Below are positions 34,108 to 47,097 of a stretch of 64,000 nucleotides of DNA, piece by piece. Source of the stretch: Saccharum officinarum (taxonomy: Eukaryota > Streptophyta > Magnoliopsida > Poales > Poaceae). Both the position numbers and the translations under genes were made by a program. Where the stretch lies: assembly GCA_020631735.1 (NCBI GenBank), contig CM036168.1:100088036-100152035 (forward strand), given 5' to 3'. The notes under the pieces were generated by a model. It was not told where the DNA came from. It did no database searches and was given only the letters and a program-made list of their open reading frames with translations. Within the stretch, counting starts at the first letter, position 1. The number at the start of each line of letters is the position of its first letter.

Positions 34108-35331
34108 TGATGTGAACGGGGTCCCGATCTTTCGTAGCACTTAATGGAGATGGGTCCCGATCTTCCGTCTGGTTCAAGATAAACAACGATTTATTCGAAG
34201 AGCGACACACCGATCTGGCTTCAGATCATAAAGACCCAAACCCTGCAACCTTAGCACCACGTCTCCTCTGGTTATCAACCGTGTCACAATTCGGTTGAGC
34301 TCGCCAAGAAGGCTAATCCCTGCTACGAATCGAAGAACACAAGCAAGAACAAGATAAAACGCAACTCAATTGAAGTGACAATTATAGATGAATGATTAAA
34401 CACTCGAAGTTGGGGTCTTGCAAACCGATAACGGCGACTGTTCAATGACAGATTGATCTAAAACAAAACCCAAACCCTAAAGTAGGTGGTGGCTACTGAT
34501 TATATAGCCTAAGGGACATCAAGGATCCCTCTTCACGTCCTAAAGGTGTTCCAACACGTTACAAGGCCCAACGGCCCAAAAGAAGGTGTCGCAGCACCCT
34601 GATAGATTCTGGACGCTGACTTATTTCGACGATTCTCGTTGATTCCGAAGAGCTTTTGATGTGAAACCACTTGGATTGGCTTTCTTATCAAATTATCTTT
34701 CCATCCATATGTGGATCATCGAAAACGGAGTTCGGATGCGTTCTGGGCATCCATTTTATTGCAGACTGGTCCTGATGGCCGAGACAGACTCGAACTCGGA
34801 TTGGACAGGGCCTCTGGCTTGGCTTGGACGTCCTTGCTGGCCTCCTAAGGTGGTGGCCAAGGAGGTGGACGTCCAAGTCCATCTCTTAGGTGTTCTCTAT
34901 CTTCTTGGGGCGTGCTCCAACTTAGACCTGGGTCCCAAGGATGTCTAACGAGCCCATGACGACAATGTAGCTCTCACCAGAAATAGCGATAGAATATATT
35001 AGTGATTTGGAGGCCTTGCCGACGTGATATTGAGATGGGACTAGATCTATTTGAAAGCTTATCAAACAAGCTTTCCATCAAGTATTCATTGACCTCGATC
35101 GCACTCCGGATGGATGAGTTATGACCTTTCCAATGAGGCACTGTCGGGCTGCCGACGAACCGAAAGTTCAACTTTGATGAACTTCCATTATGAAACACAT
35201 TTGAACCTACAATCAAATAGTGACATGTACATGTGGAACCAAGTGAATTATAACCAAAGCCACTATACAAATGTAGAAACGAGCGCACCTTATAATTATT
35301 GTTCGTATCCGAAGGTGCCATGTCCTCATCA
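34108..35331 (-). repeat. Left LTR (3' LTR) of gypsy-type element
   Basis: 1224 bp, TG...CA. Compared with the right LTR it carries a small extra segment near 34130-34165 containing a second copy of GGGTCCCGATCTT. Otherwise it is closely similar. Confidence 0.9.
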
Positions 35332-36449
35332 TCCTCCCCTTCTTGACAACAAATTGTCCTCGGTTTGGGATTAGATGAAGAAAACATTGTTGGTAGTAGC
35401 CAACATTGCTCCCCTTCTTGAAATTTAACATGTTTCTTTATAATAAAACTAGGGGAACTCGACATGACAAGATTATAGCAATTGCAATCCTTTGGTTGAT
35501 CATACTTTTGCACCATATAAGGAGATTTCAGATTTGAACAAATATAGACACGATGCACCTTATACTCTCCTTTACAATTATATTTTCCAATAAAATGATA
35601 TGTATGTCTAGAGAACCATGGAAAATCAGCATAGGCATAAAGTTTCTCCTCTAAAGAACTAATATTACACGGAACATCAAATTCAATATAACCCAAAGTA
35701 TTTAAAGAATACAATAATTTCAGCTCATCAACTTCAGTAGCATTATGAATAACAAGTCTATTTTTAGCACAAGTGCTCATTTTTAGCACACATATAGCGT
35801 GATCATTCTTCAATGATTGCATGGGTATAACATAAATATCATGATGCAAGTCATCTTCGTCACAAGAAACATCAAGCAAATCATCTTGTGACAAAGGTAA
35901 ATCAAGCGAATGCTCCACTAAAATTTTCTCTATCATAGCATGATTGGTGAAAAAATTCAACACATCAAGAGAACTCTCACATTCTATGAGTTTAGCATCA
36001 TGGGCATTACCTTTGCTCTCATGTTCAGCAAGGGTAATAGTTGATGGTTCTGAATTTTCACATGAGGCTGTGAGCTTCTCATTTTCTGTCACGTCATCCT
36101 TGCTCTTTTCTACATTGTCCTGCAAAAGGTTAGACATAGCAGGAGGAATAACAACCGACTCTTCCTCTAAATGGTGCACCTCATCATATGAAGTCAAAAC
36201 AGGAGGTGGATTAACAAAGGTTTCTCGTATAAGAAGTTTCATATCATTCCAAGTTTGAGGCTTATCAGAAGGGTCTAAAGACTCTCACCAAGATAAAGCA
36301 GAATGTCATAAAACACTAACTGCATTTTTTACCTTCCTCCTTGGACACATAAAGCGAGTAGCAAATATGTTGTCGATGGCAATTTCCCACTCCATGTACT
36401 CATCAGCACCTATACCATCATAAGTCGATGGATACGAATAACCTGTCAT
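34974..36449 (-). pseudogene. gag: Gypsy-type gag remnant plus long ORF running into the LTR
   Basis: From ATG at 36449 the minus strand shows a short Ty3/gypsy gag signature: YDGIGADEYMEWEIAIDNIF, CPRRKVKNAV and, after two TGA stops (about 36306-36312 and 36285-36290), SDKPQTWNDMKLLIRETFV. From M at 36242 the frame stays open for 422 codons to 34974. The middle is acidic and Ser-rich without known domains. The last roughly 119 codons lie inside the left LTR, past the polypurine tract. The corresponding right LTR frame is also open. The product is unknown; no zinc knuckle is seen. Confidence 0.7.
35332..35344 (-). other. Polypurine tract of the gypsy-type element
   Basis: Minus strand AAGAAGGGGAGGA directly before TGATGAGGAC of the 3' LTR. 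Confidence 0.8.
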
Positions 36450-37689
36450 TGTTAGAAGACAACAAAAGATAATACAAAAATATTATCCCTATCAAATGAC
36501 TACGTAGTTGCAGTGGTATCACTTTTGATAGCAAGTGGAAGCGTCTTACCAAGCTCTTACAAAGTTCTTACCAATGCAAGCAGTGGGCGGTACAACCGGC
36601 GGCTGGTTCGTGATACCTATGAGGTAGTGGTACTGAGATTGCAAGGACCTTTTTTTTCTGTACTGATCTGAAGTATATATGTGGAGCTTGGAAGGCACGA
36701 AAAAAACAAATATATATATGTGGCACACAAGTCAGTGACAAACAGCAATACTGAATAAATGTCCAAAGCACTTTTTCTAGTTGCTGGCCTATACGTGTTC
36801 CTATCACCAGTTGTGATAAATAAGAGAGGAAACAAGAATGAAAGGAAACAAGTATTAAAGGTAGCAACGGATATGAACAAGGCAAAAGGTACCACAAATA
36901 ATAGAGTTATTGAGTGTTCCTTATGTGCTCCTTTTTGATATCTTCTATTCTCTTTTACTATTTTTTTCTTTTATTTTTTTTATCCAATCTTTTTTCTTGC
37001 TTTTGCTCTTTTGATATTTTTTTCTCAGCAAGGAGCACACAAGAATAAACCTCAAAAAATTTGAGCTCAATTGAATAAAAGATGTGGCCTATAGAAAATT
37101 AGGACTGTGCTCTAAAAAGCATACCAAAACTTGTGGGCCCAGAAACTCAATTTTTCTAATCGAATTTCGCAAATCTAATTTTTGCGAACCCAACTTCCTT
37201 ATTTTCGCAGATCTAAAATTGAGTTTCTGGGCCCACAAAATTGCAAAATTCTCCATAGATCTGCGAAAATTTTTCTAATCGAATTTCGCAAATCTAATAA
37301 GGAAGCATATCTATGGAGATCTAAAATTTTCTAACGTTCTCCATAGATATAAAACTTTCCCCGTTTCGAGTTCGGATGCAAAAGTTATGACTGCTTTTAA
37401 GGAAGCTGCTCGAATAAGGGTTTTAGTGGACACAAGATGCAAACCGATGGTGATATGGAATAGCGGCGGGTGGAGGGATCAACACAAACTAGAAAAGAAC
37501 ACAATCTAAACCAGCAATGAGACTTTGACCTAGGACACAAACTCAACAAAGCGAACTCTGAAACTAAAACATGCAAAGACTATGGCGCGGAAGGTTCTAG
37601 GACAGGAAAAACAAGTATGGCACTAGACTATGGGACGAATGCGAAACACTCAAACGAGGGAATAAATATAAACCTGGCGGTATACCTTA
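36450..37689. other. Non-coding 5' leader of the gypsy-type element
   Basis: AT-rich. Between about 37140 and 37345 the words TTCTAATCGAATTTCGCAAA and TCTCCATAGAT recur in direct and inverted orientation, giving potential for strong secondary structure. No coding features. Confidence 0.6.
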
Positions 37690-37702
37690 GCTCTGATTAC
37701 CA
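37690..37702 (-). other. Primer-binding site of the gypsy-type element
   Basis: Minus strand TGGTAATCAGAGC, two bases inside the right LTR. It is close to the initiator tRNA-Met PBS consensus with one extra A. Confidence 0.8.
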
Positions 37703-37704
37703 CT

Positions 37705-38892
37705 TGATGTGAACGGGGTCCCGATCTTCCGTCAGGTGATGGTAACTATCGTTGTGGCAGAGAATGACACACTGATCCGGCTTCAGATCACAAAGACCCA
37801 AACCCTACAACCTTAGCACCACGTCTCCTCTAGTTATCAACCGTGTCACAATCCGGTTGACCTCGCCAAGAAGGCTAATCCTTGCTGCGAATCGAAGAAC
37901 ACAAGCAAGAACAAGATAAAACGCAACTCAATTGAAGTGACAATTGCAGATGAATGATTAAACACTCGAAGTTGGGGCCTTGCAAACCGATAACGACGAC
38001 TGTTCAATGATAGATTGATCTAAAACAAAACCCAAACCCTAAAGTAGGTGGTGGCTACTGATTATATAGCCTAAGGGACATCAAGGATCCCTCTTTACGT
38101 CCTAAAGGTGTCCCAACACGTTACAAGGCCCAACGGCCCAAAAGAAGGTGTCGCAGCACCCTGATAGATTCTGGATGCTGACTTGTTTCGACGATTCCCA
38201 TTGATTCCGAAGAGCTTTTGATGTGAAACCACTTGGATTGGCTTCCTTATCAAATTATCTTTTCACCATATGTGGATCCTCGAAAACGGAGTTCGGATGC
38301 GTTCTGGGCATCCATTTTATTGCAGACTGGTCCTGATGGCCGAGGCAGACTCGAACTCGGATTGGACTGGGCCTCTGGCTTGACTTGGACATCCTTGCTG
38401 GCCTCCTAAGGTGGTGGCCAAGGAGGTGGTCGTCCAAGTCCATCTCTTAGGTGTTCTCCATCTTCTTGAGACGTGCTCCAACTTGGGCCTGGGTCCCAAT
38501 GATGTCTAACAAGCCCATGACGACAGTGTAGCTCTCGCCAGAAATAGTGATAGGATATATTAGTGATTTGGAGGCCTTGCCGACGTGATATTGAGATGAG
38601 ACCAGATCTATTTAAAAGCTTATCAAACAAGCTTTCCATCAAGTGTTCATTGACCTCGATCGCACTCCGGATGGATGAGTTATGGCCTTCCCAATGAGGC
38701 ACTGTCGGGCTGCCGACGAACCGAAAGTTCAACTTTGATGAACTTCCATTATGAAACACATTTGAACCTACAATTAAATAGTGACATGTACATGTGGAAC
38801 CAAGTGAATTATAACCAAAACCACTATACAAATGTAGGAACAAGCGCACCTTATAATCATTGTTCGTATCCAAAGGTGCCATGTCCTCATCA
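37705..38892 (-). repeat. Right LTR (5' LTR) of gypsy-type element
   Basis: 1188 bp, matched to 34108-35331 along its length. Confidence 0.9.
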
Positions 38893-38897
38893 GTATG

Positions 38898-39265
38898 TAA
38901 GCGTGGTCTTGCAAAAAGAAAGCTGAAGTGTGGATATCCACTTTGTTTTGCCATACTCATGCACAACAGAACAATGAATCAAAGATGTGAATTAATGATA
39001 ACCAAGCACAACAGAACAATGAATCAATGATGTGACCAATTTTCAATCCTTTGGAATTGTGAAACTGATGGTGAGAAAGACATGCGAATATGTGGAGATA
39101 GAGAAAGAGGGTGGGTGTAGCTCATGAGTTAGCTGTGTAGCACTCGGCGAGATATTTGATCATATGTTTCGGCTCCAGTTGTCAACCAGAATGTAGGCAC
39201 TAAGGAGACTATTTTTCTGCTTATTAGTACAAAACAAAGACCTAAAGTATTAGAGAGTGTTTTTT
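38898..39265. other. Spacer between two LTR elements
   Basis: Non-coding. It begins with the continuation of the possible SINE remnant. Confidence 0.5.
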
Positions 39266-39488
39266 TGTTACAACTGGGGTTGATATCATCTGGGAACACT
39301 CCCAGGATGGGAACTGCTCACGCTCTACTCCCATCACTCTATGTTGCGAACCGTCGGCATCGTGGAGCGGTTGCCTGCGCGCACGACTCCACGACGTCCG
39401 TACAGATGTATAAATATGTACATCAAGATCAATAGAAACTACTGTTCACTCACAATTACATCGTCTCATTTACATTCAAAGTTTTACA
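39266..39488 (+). repeat. 5' LTR of copia element
   Basis: About 223 bp. A TATA-like GTATAAATATG lies near 39408. Confidence 0.85.
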
Positions 39489-40106
39489 CGTTACGGAGTG
39501 GGATGCGAGCGTGTGGTGCGACTAGCACTGCCTGCTTGCTTATCTGCTTGTATAACAGTCCACCGCTTGTTTTCTGATTGGAGACTCGGCCGGCTTGCAT
39601 GCTGCCTTTGCTGGCACGCACTTACAGCTCACATGCTGGATGGGCCTGCATCTACTATCTGATGCTTCTTTGTTGTTTTTTTAATTCAATGTTTTCTACT
39701 GTATTTAGCCTTTAACTATCATGTTAATTGCTAATTCCGTAGTACTTCTCATCAGTGTGTTAGTCTAAATAATTTTACTGTTTTTTAGACCCTTGATGTA
39801 TCCATGTATTGTACATATGTGTTTCCTTTCAATGCAATGTATTATACATGATTGTTCATGTTCAAAGTGTTTGCCCCATGCGATTCCCAGTAACATGAAC
39901 ATTTTGTGTTGAGTATATTGTTCAAAGCATTGCCTCTAGCATTCCCAATAACAATATATTCCACAAAATTTATTGCAATTTACTTTATGCAATTTACATA
40001 TTAAGTTTTCTAGCTTTCCATACAAGCACTTAATATTTCATGGAAATGCTTTCAGTTGATTTTCTCTTATTTTTTGAATAACACTAAGTTTCTTAACTTT
40101 GATATT

Positions 40107-40480
40107 GACCATACACAAGGTAGTACACTAGTACTACTGCGGGATTTATTCCTCAACGTACGTACCCAATATCAAGTTTTGAAATAATTTGGTCTACACT
40201 TTTGGGTGACTACCTTTATTTATTTTCAAATTGGCCATACACAAGGTAGTACCATAGTACTACTGCAGGATTTTCATCCTCAACATGCGTACCCATTTGA
40301 TTATAAATTATACAAGGTCTACACCTAAGTGATTACCATGTAATTCTTTTTCACATCGGCCATACACAAGGTAGCACCGTTGTGTTGCTGCAGGATTTCA
40401 TCCTCAAAGTGCATACCCAATGATGAAAAATGAATTAAACAAAGTTAACACCATCGGTGCTTGACTATTTTAATCCATAA
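40107..40480 (+). repeat. Three 125-bp repeats in copia leader
   Basis: GCCATACACAAGGTAG starts at about 40107, 40233 and 40358, each followed by TACTACTGC(A/G)GGATTT and CATCCTCAA...TACCCA. The period is 125-126 bp and the third unit is the most diverged. They lie between the PBS and gag. Confidence 0.85.
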
Positions 40481-40568
40481 AAGGAGAATGTCCCCCTATT
40501 TCAAGTTTACCTTGATTAATTGCATTTCGCATTGCTTATTCAACATTGCCAAGGGTTTTTAACAAATC

Positions 40569-43440
40569 TATGGCCCTACTTATGTAGGCACAATAGCCAC
40601 CAAAGAGTTTGAGTCTCTTGCTCTTGATGGCCGCAACTTGCCCACATGGGCGATGGATCTCAAAGTGAGTCTATCGTTGCGCGGAATGTACGAGGCTATT
40701 GCCCCTCCCCAACAGGGAGTTGACCCATTGGCGGAGTCTCTCAATTACAATGCCTTATTCATCATAAGGAACCACATCCATCCGGATCTCAAAGCTGAGT
40801 ATCTGATAGAGGAAGACCCACGTGCTCTATGGCTTGCTCTTCAAACACAGTATGAATAGCAAAAGGCAGTCATCCTGCCATAAGCTATAAATGAGTGGAA
40901 CCATCTCCGTCTACAAGATTTTAAATCTATAGGAGAGTTCAACCATATTGTTCATAAACTCAGTGCTAAACTAAAATTTTATGAAAAGGAGCCAACTGAT
41001 GCGGAGAAAATTCAGAAGACATTGTCTACCATGCTTCCCGCTCAGATGATCCTTTAGCAACAATACCGTGAAAGAGGTTTCCCTATTTATTCTGAGTTGA
41101 TTAAGACATTACTTCAGGCAGAAAGGCATAATGAGCTCCTCATTTAGAACTCCAACCTGCGTCCTGTGGGAACAAAGCCTTTGCCAGAAGTACATGCTAA
41201 TACTTAGAACAAGCAGCAAAGGAATGCTTCTAACTCTAGCAATCCTGTGTAAGGTCCAAATAGGCTAGAGGGGGGTGAATAGCCTAATTAAAACTTCTAC
41301 AAGAATTACTTAACCACAAGTTAGTACGAAAGGTGGCGAAGCAAAAGCACTAGCTCTAACTAATTAAGCAAGCCACCTACACAAGTCTAGTACAAGGCTA
41401 ATCACTAAACACAACAACAACTATAAGCTAGAAACAAAAAGTAAAACGAGAGAAGAGCTTCGAGTAATTATACCGCCGTGTAGAGCTGAGAAGTACCAAT
41501 AAATCAATCACACAAGAGAAATCCTTGAGAAGAGAATGATACAAGAATATATCCCGAGGTTCACTTGCTTCCCGTTGTGGCGATACACCCACTTGTCGGT
41601 TCACGAGCTAATCGACTATCAAGAGTCGAGCCCTCGGCGGGCGCCGCACAACCGCACATAAGATGGGGATCCTCCAAGCCACGAGCTCCACTAGAGTATC
41701 CAATTCACGAACTCCCGCGGGGAAGGATCAAGAACCCCTTACAACACTTGGTGAGGGCTCCAACAATCTCCAATTGTGAGCTCAATCACCTTCGCTGCTC
41801 CAAGCCATCTACCGTGTCGGGAAACACGGAAGAGTAACAAGAAATCCGCAGCAACTCGAAAATCAAGTGCCTCTAGAATGCAACTCTCAAGCAATGCACT
41901 TGAATCTCACTCAATCTCACTCAAGATGTGCAACTATGCAAAGAGATGAGTGGAGGGGTTGTTCTCTAGCTCAAAGGATGTCTCAAGGTCTCAAAATGTG
42001 CAAGAGTTACCCTCAAACCCCGGACATCTTCTATTTATAGCGAAGGGGTACACAGCTAGCCGTTACCGAACGACATAGTTCCAAACGAGCTGACCGGACG
42101 CACTAGTCAGGGTGACCGGACACGTCTGGTCACTACAGGACAAGCGTGAACAGTGCGCGTCAGAAGTTACCGTTGCTATGACCGGACGTGCTCTAGCGTT
42201 TGACCGAACGCGCTACACCTAGCATCCGGTCGGAGTCCAGTAAGCTTCCACCACGACCGGACGTGTCCGATCGCACGTGACCGGACGCGCCGCGCGTCCG
42301 ATCAGCACTTCGCTGCTCTCTGCCCCTTTGGACGCCTGACCGGACGCTCCGGTTCCATGAGGGACCGGACGCGCCAGTCACGCGCTCTTCTTCTGTGCGT
42401 AGGTGAACTGACCGGACACGTTGGTCAGGCCAGACCAGCGTCCGGTCAGAAACCCTAACGCACGCGTGCCTGACAACTGCTGAGAATTGACCGGACGCGT
42501 TCGGTCAAACCGTGACCGCGTCCGGTGCAGCGTCCGGTCACCACAGTGACCGCCATTTGCCTCCATTTCTTTTCCAACTTTCGACGCAGTAGAAAATAGT
42601 CATTTCACTTCCCCAAAAAGCGTCGAATCCCACCTCGCAAGCTCGGCGAGAGGGAGAGAGGAACCCAAACCCCTCTCTACCGCTTAAACTTCACCGCCTT
42701 CGCAAAAGGGTTAACACCACCATGTGTACACCACCATGTGCAAGTGTGTTAGCATTTCACAAATATTTTCCAAGGCGTTATGTTAGTTCTCTACTAGATC
42801 CTAAATGCATATGCTCAAAACATTGATCTAGTGGCACTTGATTCTCGAGCTAACCGTGATTGCCCCTCTTGATAGTCGGCTATGTATCCTAAACTCGGTC
42901 AATCACTTCTCTACTCATCTTAGATCGGCAAAAGGAAAACCCTATGGTTATACCTTTGCCTTGCGCTCTTAGATCCTTCTCCTCCACTTGATCATCATGT
43001 CCATCATTTTGTGTGCATTCCTTCATGATCATCATTTCATGTCCATGCACCATCTCTTTGTGATCTTGTGGCCACCACTCCTTGTCACACACACCTTCAT
43101 CACATGTGTTGCTTATGCCTAACTTAAAACACTTAACACATAGCATTAGTAACTTGGTGTCATTAATTACCAAAACCAAACTTGGGCTTTCATCCTGCAA
43201 ACTTCAAAGGAAAGAACAAGAGACAAAGACAATGTAAGTCCCATGGTGCTAACAAGGGAAAGGATGTTTCAAAGTCAGACAATAAGAAGCCTAACAAGTC
43301 TAGCACTTGTGACAAGTGTGGCTGCTACAGTCACCCGACTCAGAAATATCGCACTCCTAAGCACCTGGTGGAATTGTACTTGAATTTCGTGGGGCGAGGA
43401 CGCTCCAATCAAGGACGTTCCAATCAAGGTGGACAATTTT
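40569..43440 (+). pseudogene. gag: Copia gag, interrupted by solo LTR
   Basis: The first part, 40569-41247, contains FESLALDGRNLPTWAMDLKV, a copia gag (UBN2-type) N-terminal signature, and LWLALQTQYE, then frames with several TAG stops. After the solo LTR (41248-43192) it continues at 43198 and carries a CCHC knuckle, CDKCGCYSHPTQKY, where the last Cys is replaced. The remnant ends about 43440 with TAA. Gag forms the particle of the element; this copy cannot. Confidence 0.8.
41248..43192 (-). mobile_element. Solo LTR A, Maximus/SIRE-like
   Basis: 1945 bp from TGTAAGGTCC to GGGCTTTCA with perfect TSD TCCTG (41243-41247 and 43193-43197). It contains CTAGAGGGGGGTGAATAG at 41266 and ACCGGACGCG repeats at about 42090-42545. 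It is the reverse orientation of solo LTR B, which reads TGAAAGCTC at its left end. By analogy with the gag-only element its transcription sense is minus. Confidence 0.9.
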
Positions 43441-43579
43441 AAGCTCACTTTAACTCTCAACCTGCTGTCAACATGGAACAAGCATTCCAAATTGGCCTCC
43501 CAATACTAAATGCCCCTGGGTGCTCCTACACCGCTCCTGCGAGACCGAGCAACACCAAGGCACTGCCACCACCTGATGG
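43441..43579 (+). other. Copia interior between solo LTRs A and B
   Basis: Residual gag/protease linker with Pro-rich translation; no motif. Confidence 0.5.
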
Positions 43580-43584
43580 GAACA

Positions 43585-45531
43585 TGAAAGCTCTATGTTT
43601 GGTATTGGTAATTAGTGATAATACCTAAGTACTAATCCTATGCCTAAGTTGTATATAGCATATGAGGATTAGTACATTCCAAGGTTGGTGGCAAGATGGA
43701 TATGGTGATCATGATGGCCACACTTGAATTTGGATGCAACCCTATGTGATCAAGACAAAGGTATATGCTTAAGGGTTGTGTTTTAGTAACCAAGACACCT
43801 AGTGGATGTGGTTACATTATAGGATAGATAGCCGTACTATAAAGAGGGCAATGACGCGGCTATTGAACTCCTAAGTGCCTCTAGGTGTGCATTTCATAAT
43901 CATATGCATTTGAATAGAGCTAATAATGCCTCAAAAATTATTGTGAAAATGCTAACACACTCGCACATGACGTGATCACTTGGTGGTGTAAGCACATTTG
44001 CGATGGCGTTGGAGTTTGAGCGGTAGAGAGGGTTTGGGGTCCTCTCTCCCTCCCGACGAGCTTGCGAGGCGAGATTCAGGCATTTTCAAGGATTTGAAAC
44101 GCCTGTTTTCCTTTACGCCAATATCGAGATTTGGAGGCGTTGTCACATGTTGTTTCACGAGCTAAAACATGTGCTAAAGTGACACATATACTTAGTCTAG
44201 CTCATATGTGAAAGGGTGAATCAAATGGAGGCGAACGGAAGTCACAGTGGTGACCGAACGCTGGACCAGACACGGTCTCTGTGTGACCGGACATGTCTAG
44301 TCAGTGCTCAGCGTGTGTCCGTGTCTCGGTTCTTTGATCGGACGCGGTGGCGCGTCCAGTCACGGTCGACCGGACGCGTCCGGTCGTTCTGGGTGCTTAC
44401 TGGACTCCAACCGGATGCTGGCACTGTAGCGTCCAGTGCGACTAGCAGCGTGTCCGATCGGTGATTCTCTGGATAGCTGCTTAGACTTGATCAGCGCGTC
44501 CGATCGGTTACGAGACCAGCACGTCCGGTCAAGTTTCGCGCGTCTGGTCCGCGCAACCAGCGCGTCCGGTCAGCGCGACTATAGCTGTTTTAAGTGCCTA
44601 ATGGCTATATTCAAAGGGGTACGTCTATAAATACTCGTTGGTCGGCTCAAGGCTCTAACTCTTGCATTCTTTGACATACTTGTGATCACTTTGAGCTAAG
44701 CAACTCCCATCCCACTCATCTTTCTTGCTTCTTTACATATTCGAAGTGAGATTGAGTGATCCGAGTGCATTTGCATTATGAGATTGCATCTAGTTGGCAC
44801 TTGGTGGTTGATTTGCTACGGGATTCTTGTTTCTCTTGGTGGTTGTCGCCACCTAGACGGCTTAGAGCAGCTTGGAGGTGTTGGCAAGAGTTGGTGATTA
44901 TTCTTGGCCACCTCTGGTGATTGTGAGAGGTTTGTGCCTACCTCGGCGAAGCGCCAAAGGCAACGTTAGTGGATTGCTCGTGTCATTTGCAACCTTTTAT
45001 CATTTGGTAGGTTCTTGTAGCGTCTTTTGAGAGGCTCGGTGTGAGACCGATTAGCCACCGAACCACGTGGTGAAGAGGGACACAACGGGGACTAGCGTGC
45101 TGGCAAGCACGTGAACCTCAGGATAAATCTTCGTGTCATCATCCTTATTATGATTAATCGATCCCGGTGGTTGTGTATTATGGAATTCATCTCTTGATCA
45201 TATTGATTGGTTGGCTCAATACTTTGCCCCTCGGTGATACCCTTCTAACTCTCTCTTGTATTATTTTCTTTGTTACCTTGCTAGCTTGTTAGTATAGCTC
45301 TTAGCTTGTGTAGCTAGTTAGCTTTAGTTATAAGCTAAGTTGTGCGGTTTGACTTGTGCGGTTGAGTGCAAATATACTAGAATTGTGAATTGGATAGGTG
45401 GCTTGCAAACACCCCGTAGGCTAAGCAAAACTCGCATCTCGATATTTGTTATATTGATAAACTTGTTTAGCTTGTCTTTGTAGAAATTTTTAAAAGGCTA
45501 TTCACCCCCCTCTAGCCATCAAGACCTTTCA
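43585..45531 (+). mobile_element. Solo LTR B, same family as A, opposite orientation
   Basis: 1947 bp from TGAAAGCTC to CCTTTCA with perfect TSD GAACA (43580-43584 and 45532-45536). It ends in TATTCACCCCCCTCTAG, the complement of the motif at the start of A. The array of GACCGGAC words is at about 44255-44580, including the perfect palindrome GACCGGACGCGTCCGGTC at 44368-44385. Confidence 0.9.
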
Positions 45532-45630
45532 GAACACTGCCGATGCGGAGTACATGATCATGGAGTACACCTCTGGCGACATATTTGGAGACTTTAACTA
45601 GGCTCCTACACTTCGAGATACCTTGCTACC

Positions 45631-46826
45631 TGTAGGATCTCCTGGAAGGTTAAGGAGGCCTAGAGGGGGGTGAATAGGCCTATAAAAATTCAACTCCAAA
45701 TTCTGTCAGTAGACAGAGCGGCATTGCCGGCCTTATTGGGCGGCACTGTCGGCCTACAGATAAAGCTCAGACAAAAAAGAGATTTCACAGATAGTAAACT
45801 GAATCTATAAGCTACACAGTCTTGCAATATAAAGATAAAATCCAGCTCAAAGACTAGATATCATAGAACCCTAGCGTAAGAGTAGATCGAGCTCACAAAC
45901 CCTAAAAATAGTTAAACAAGAATAAGAACCAACAAGAACACACAAGATATAAAGATTTATCCCGTGGTTCAACTCACCACCAAGGTTTGCCTAAATCCAC
46001 GTTGTTAAGGAAGCCACAAAAGGCTTAGGCTTACCACAAAGGCTTGCCCTACCCTCGTTCTCAAATCAAGAGAATGAACTCTTGAGATGAGGGGTGATTT
46101 TTTAGCTTCAAGAATGAGGTTATAAACCTCGCAAGGCTGCCACACAAGTTGGCAAGCTCAAGGGCGACGCCTAGCCAGCTAGGAGCAAGCTCCAAGAGTA
46201 ACAAACCCTACAACCACCGGCCAAACATGAATCAAATGCTCTTAGACTTTAGGAATCAGTGGATCTACTCTCCAATCGAGTTTTGCTACCTTTTCTCTCA
46301 AGTTTTGATGGTTGAAATCAAGAATTTGCTTGAGGGATGGAGGAGCAACAATGGAGTGAGAGAGAGTGAGCTCTGGTTTGTTTGTTCTCGAAATGAATCG
46401 ATAGAGGAAGAGGATGACCGTTGTGGGCCGGGCCTGGTGGTATAAATACCCCCAGGGCCCAACGGTCACTTATGGGCGGCACTGCCGCCCTAGCCAAAAT
46501 AGAAAGTATCAGGAGATTTTTGGCTAGCTGTTTTGGCTGGGTATAAGAAAGTTATTCTAGAATTTTGAGCATCTGGTTGCACAGTTGACCAACTGTCCTC
46601 GAGTCCCCCTTAATAGTATGTCATTTCCTAACTCAAATTTAAAACATAAAGAAATTTAAACCTCCTTGAGTTAAGTCCAGCTATCTTTTGTAATTGGGGG
46701 CACCTGTAGCCTGTACATCATCCTTGTTTTTCGATTCCCTGCTTGTCATCTCGATAAATCTCATTAGTCCTCTAATTTGGTGGTCATCAACGTCAAAACC
46801 CACAATAGGTCTTGATTGCACTTACA
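45631..46826 (-). mobile_element. Solo LTR C, related but distinct family
   Basis: 1196 bp from TGTAGGATC to GCACTTACA with perfect TSD CTACC (45626-45630 and 46827-46831). It has CCTAGAGGGGGGTGAATAGG near its left end like A, but instead of GACCGGAC words it has GGCGGCACTGCCG-type words (about 45719-45760 and 46475-46490). Confidence 0.9.
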
Positions 46827-46831
46827 CTACC

Positions 46832-46963
46832 TTATGTTGTGATTGTGGATGATGTTGTTTTCATTGTGGATGTTGTAATAAGCTAGTCATTGTCCGTACT
46901 TGATTAAGCTCATTGGGTATTCTAATTGTATTATGCACAATTGATACCTATATATATTGTATG

Positions 46964-47049
<86 letters not shown>

Positions 47050-47090
47050 AGAATTATGTGTTCAAATTCTCTATTTTGTATAGATTGTAC
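46832..47090 (+). repeat. (TA)n microsatellite in copia interior
   Basis: An essentially pure TA run of about 75 bp lies at 46969-47042, in otherwise unremarkable copia sequence upstream of the protease. Confidence 0.95.
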
Positions 47091-47097
47091 GGGAGTC

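Larger units (their letters stand above)
34108..38892 (-). mobile_element. Gag-only Ty3/gypsy-type LTR element, non-autonomous
   Basis: A 4.8-kb element with LTRs 34108-35331 and 37705-38892 and perfect TSD GTATG (34103-34107 and 38893-38897). On the minus strand the PBS TGGTAATCAGAGC (37702-37690) lies next to the right LTR and a purine tract AAGAAGGGGAGGA (35344-35332) abuts the left LTR. The LTR reads TGATGAGGAC...TTCACATCA on the minus strand. The interior holds only a gag-like region with two stops, continued by a long ORF into the LTR. No RT or integrase is present. Confidence 0.9.

Noticed and set aside
43976..44464. Open frames over the GACCGGAC arrays of LTR B
   Set aside because: Arg/Thr/Asp repeats come from translating the palindromic DNA repeat; similar artefacts occur in all such LTRs.
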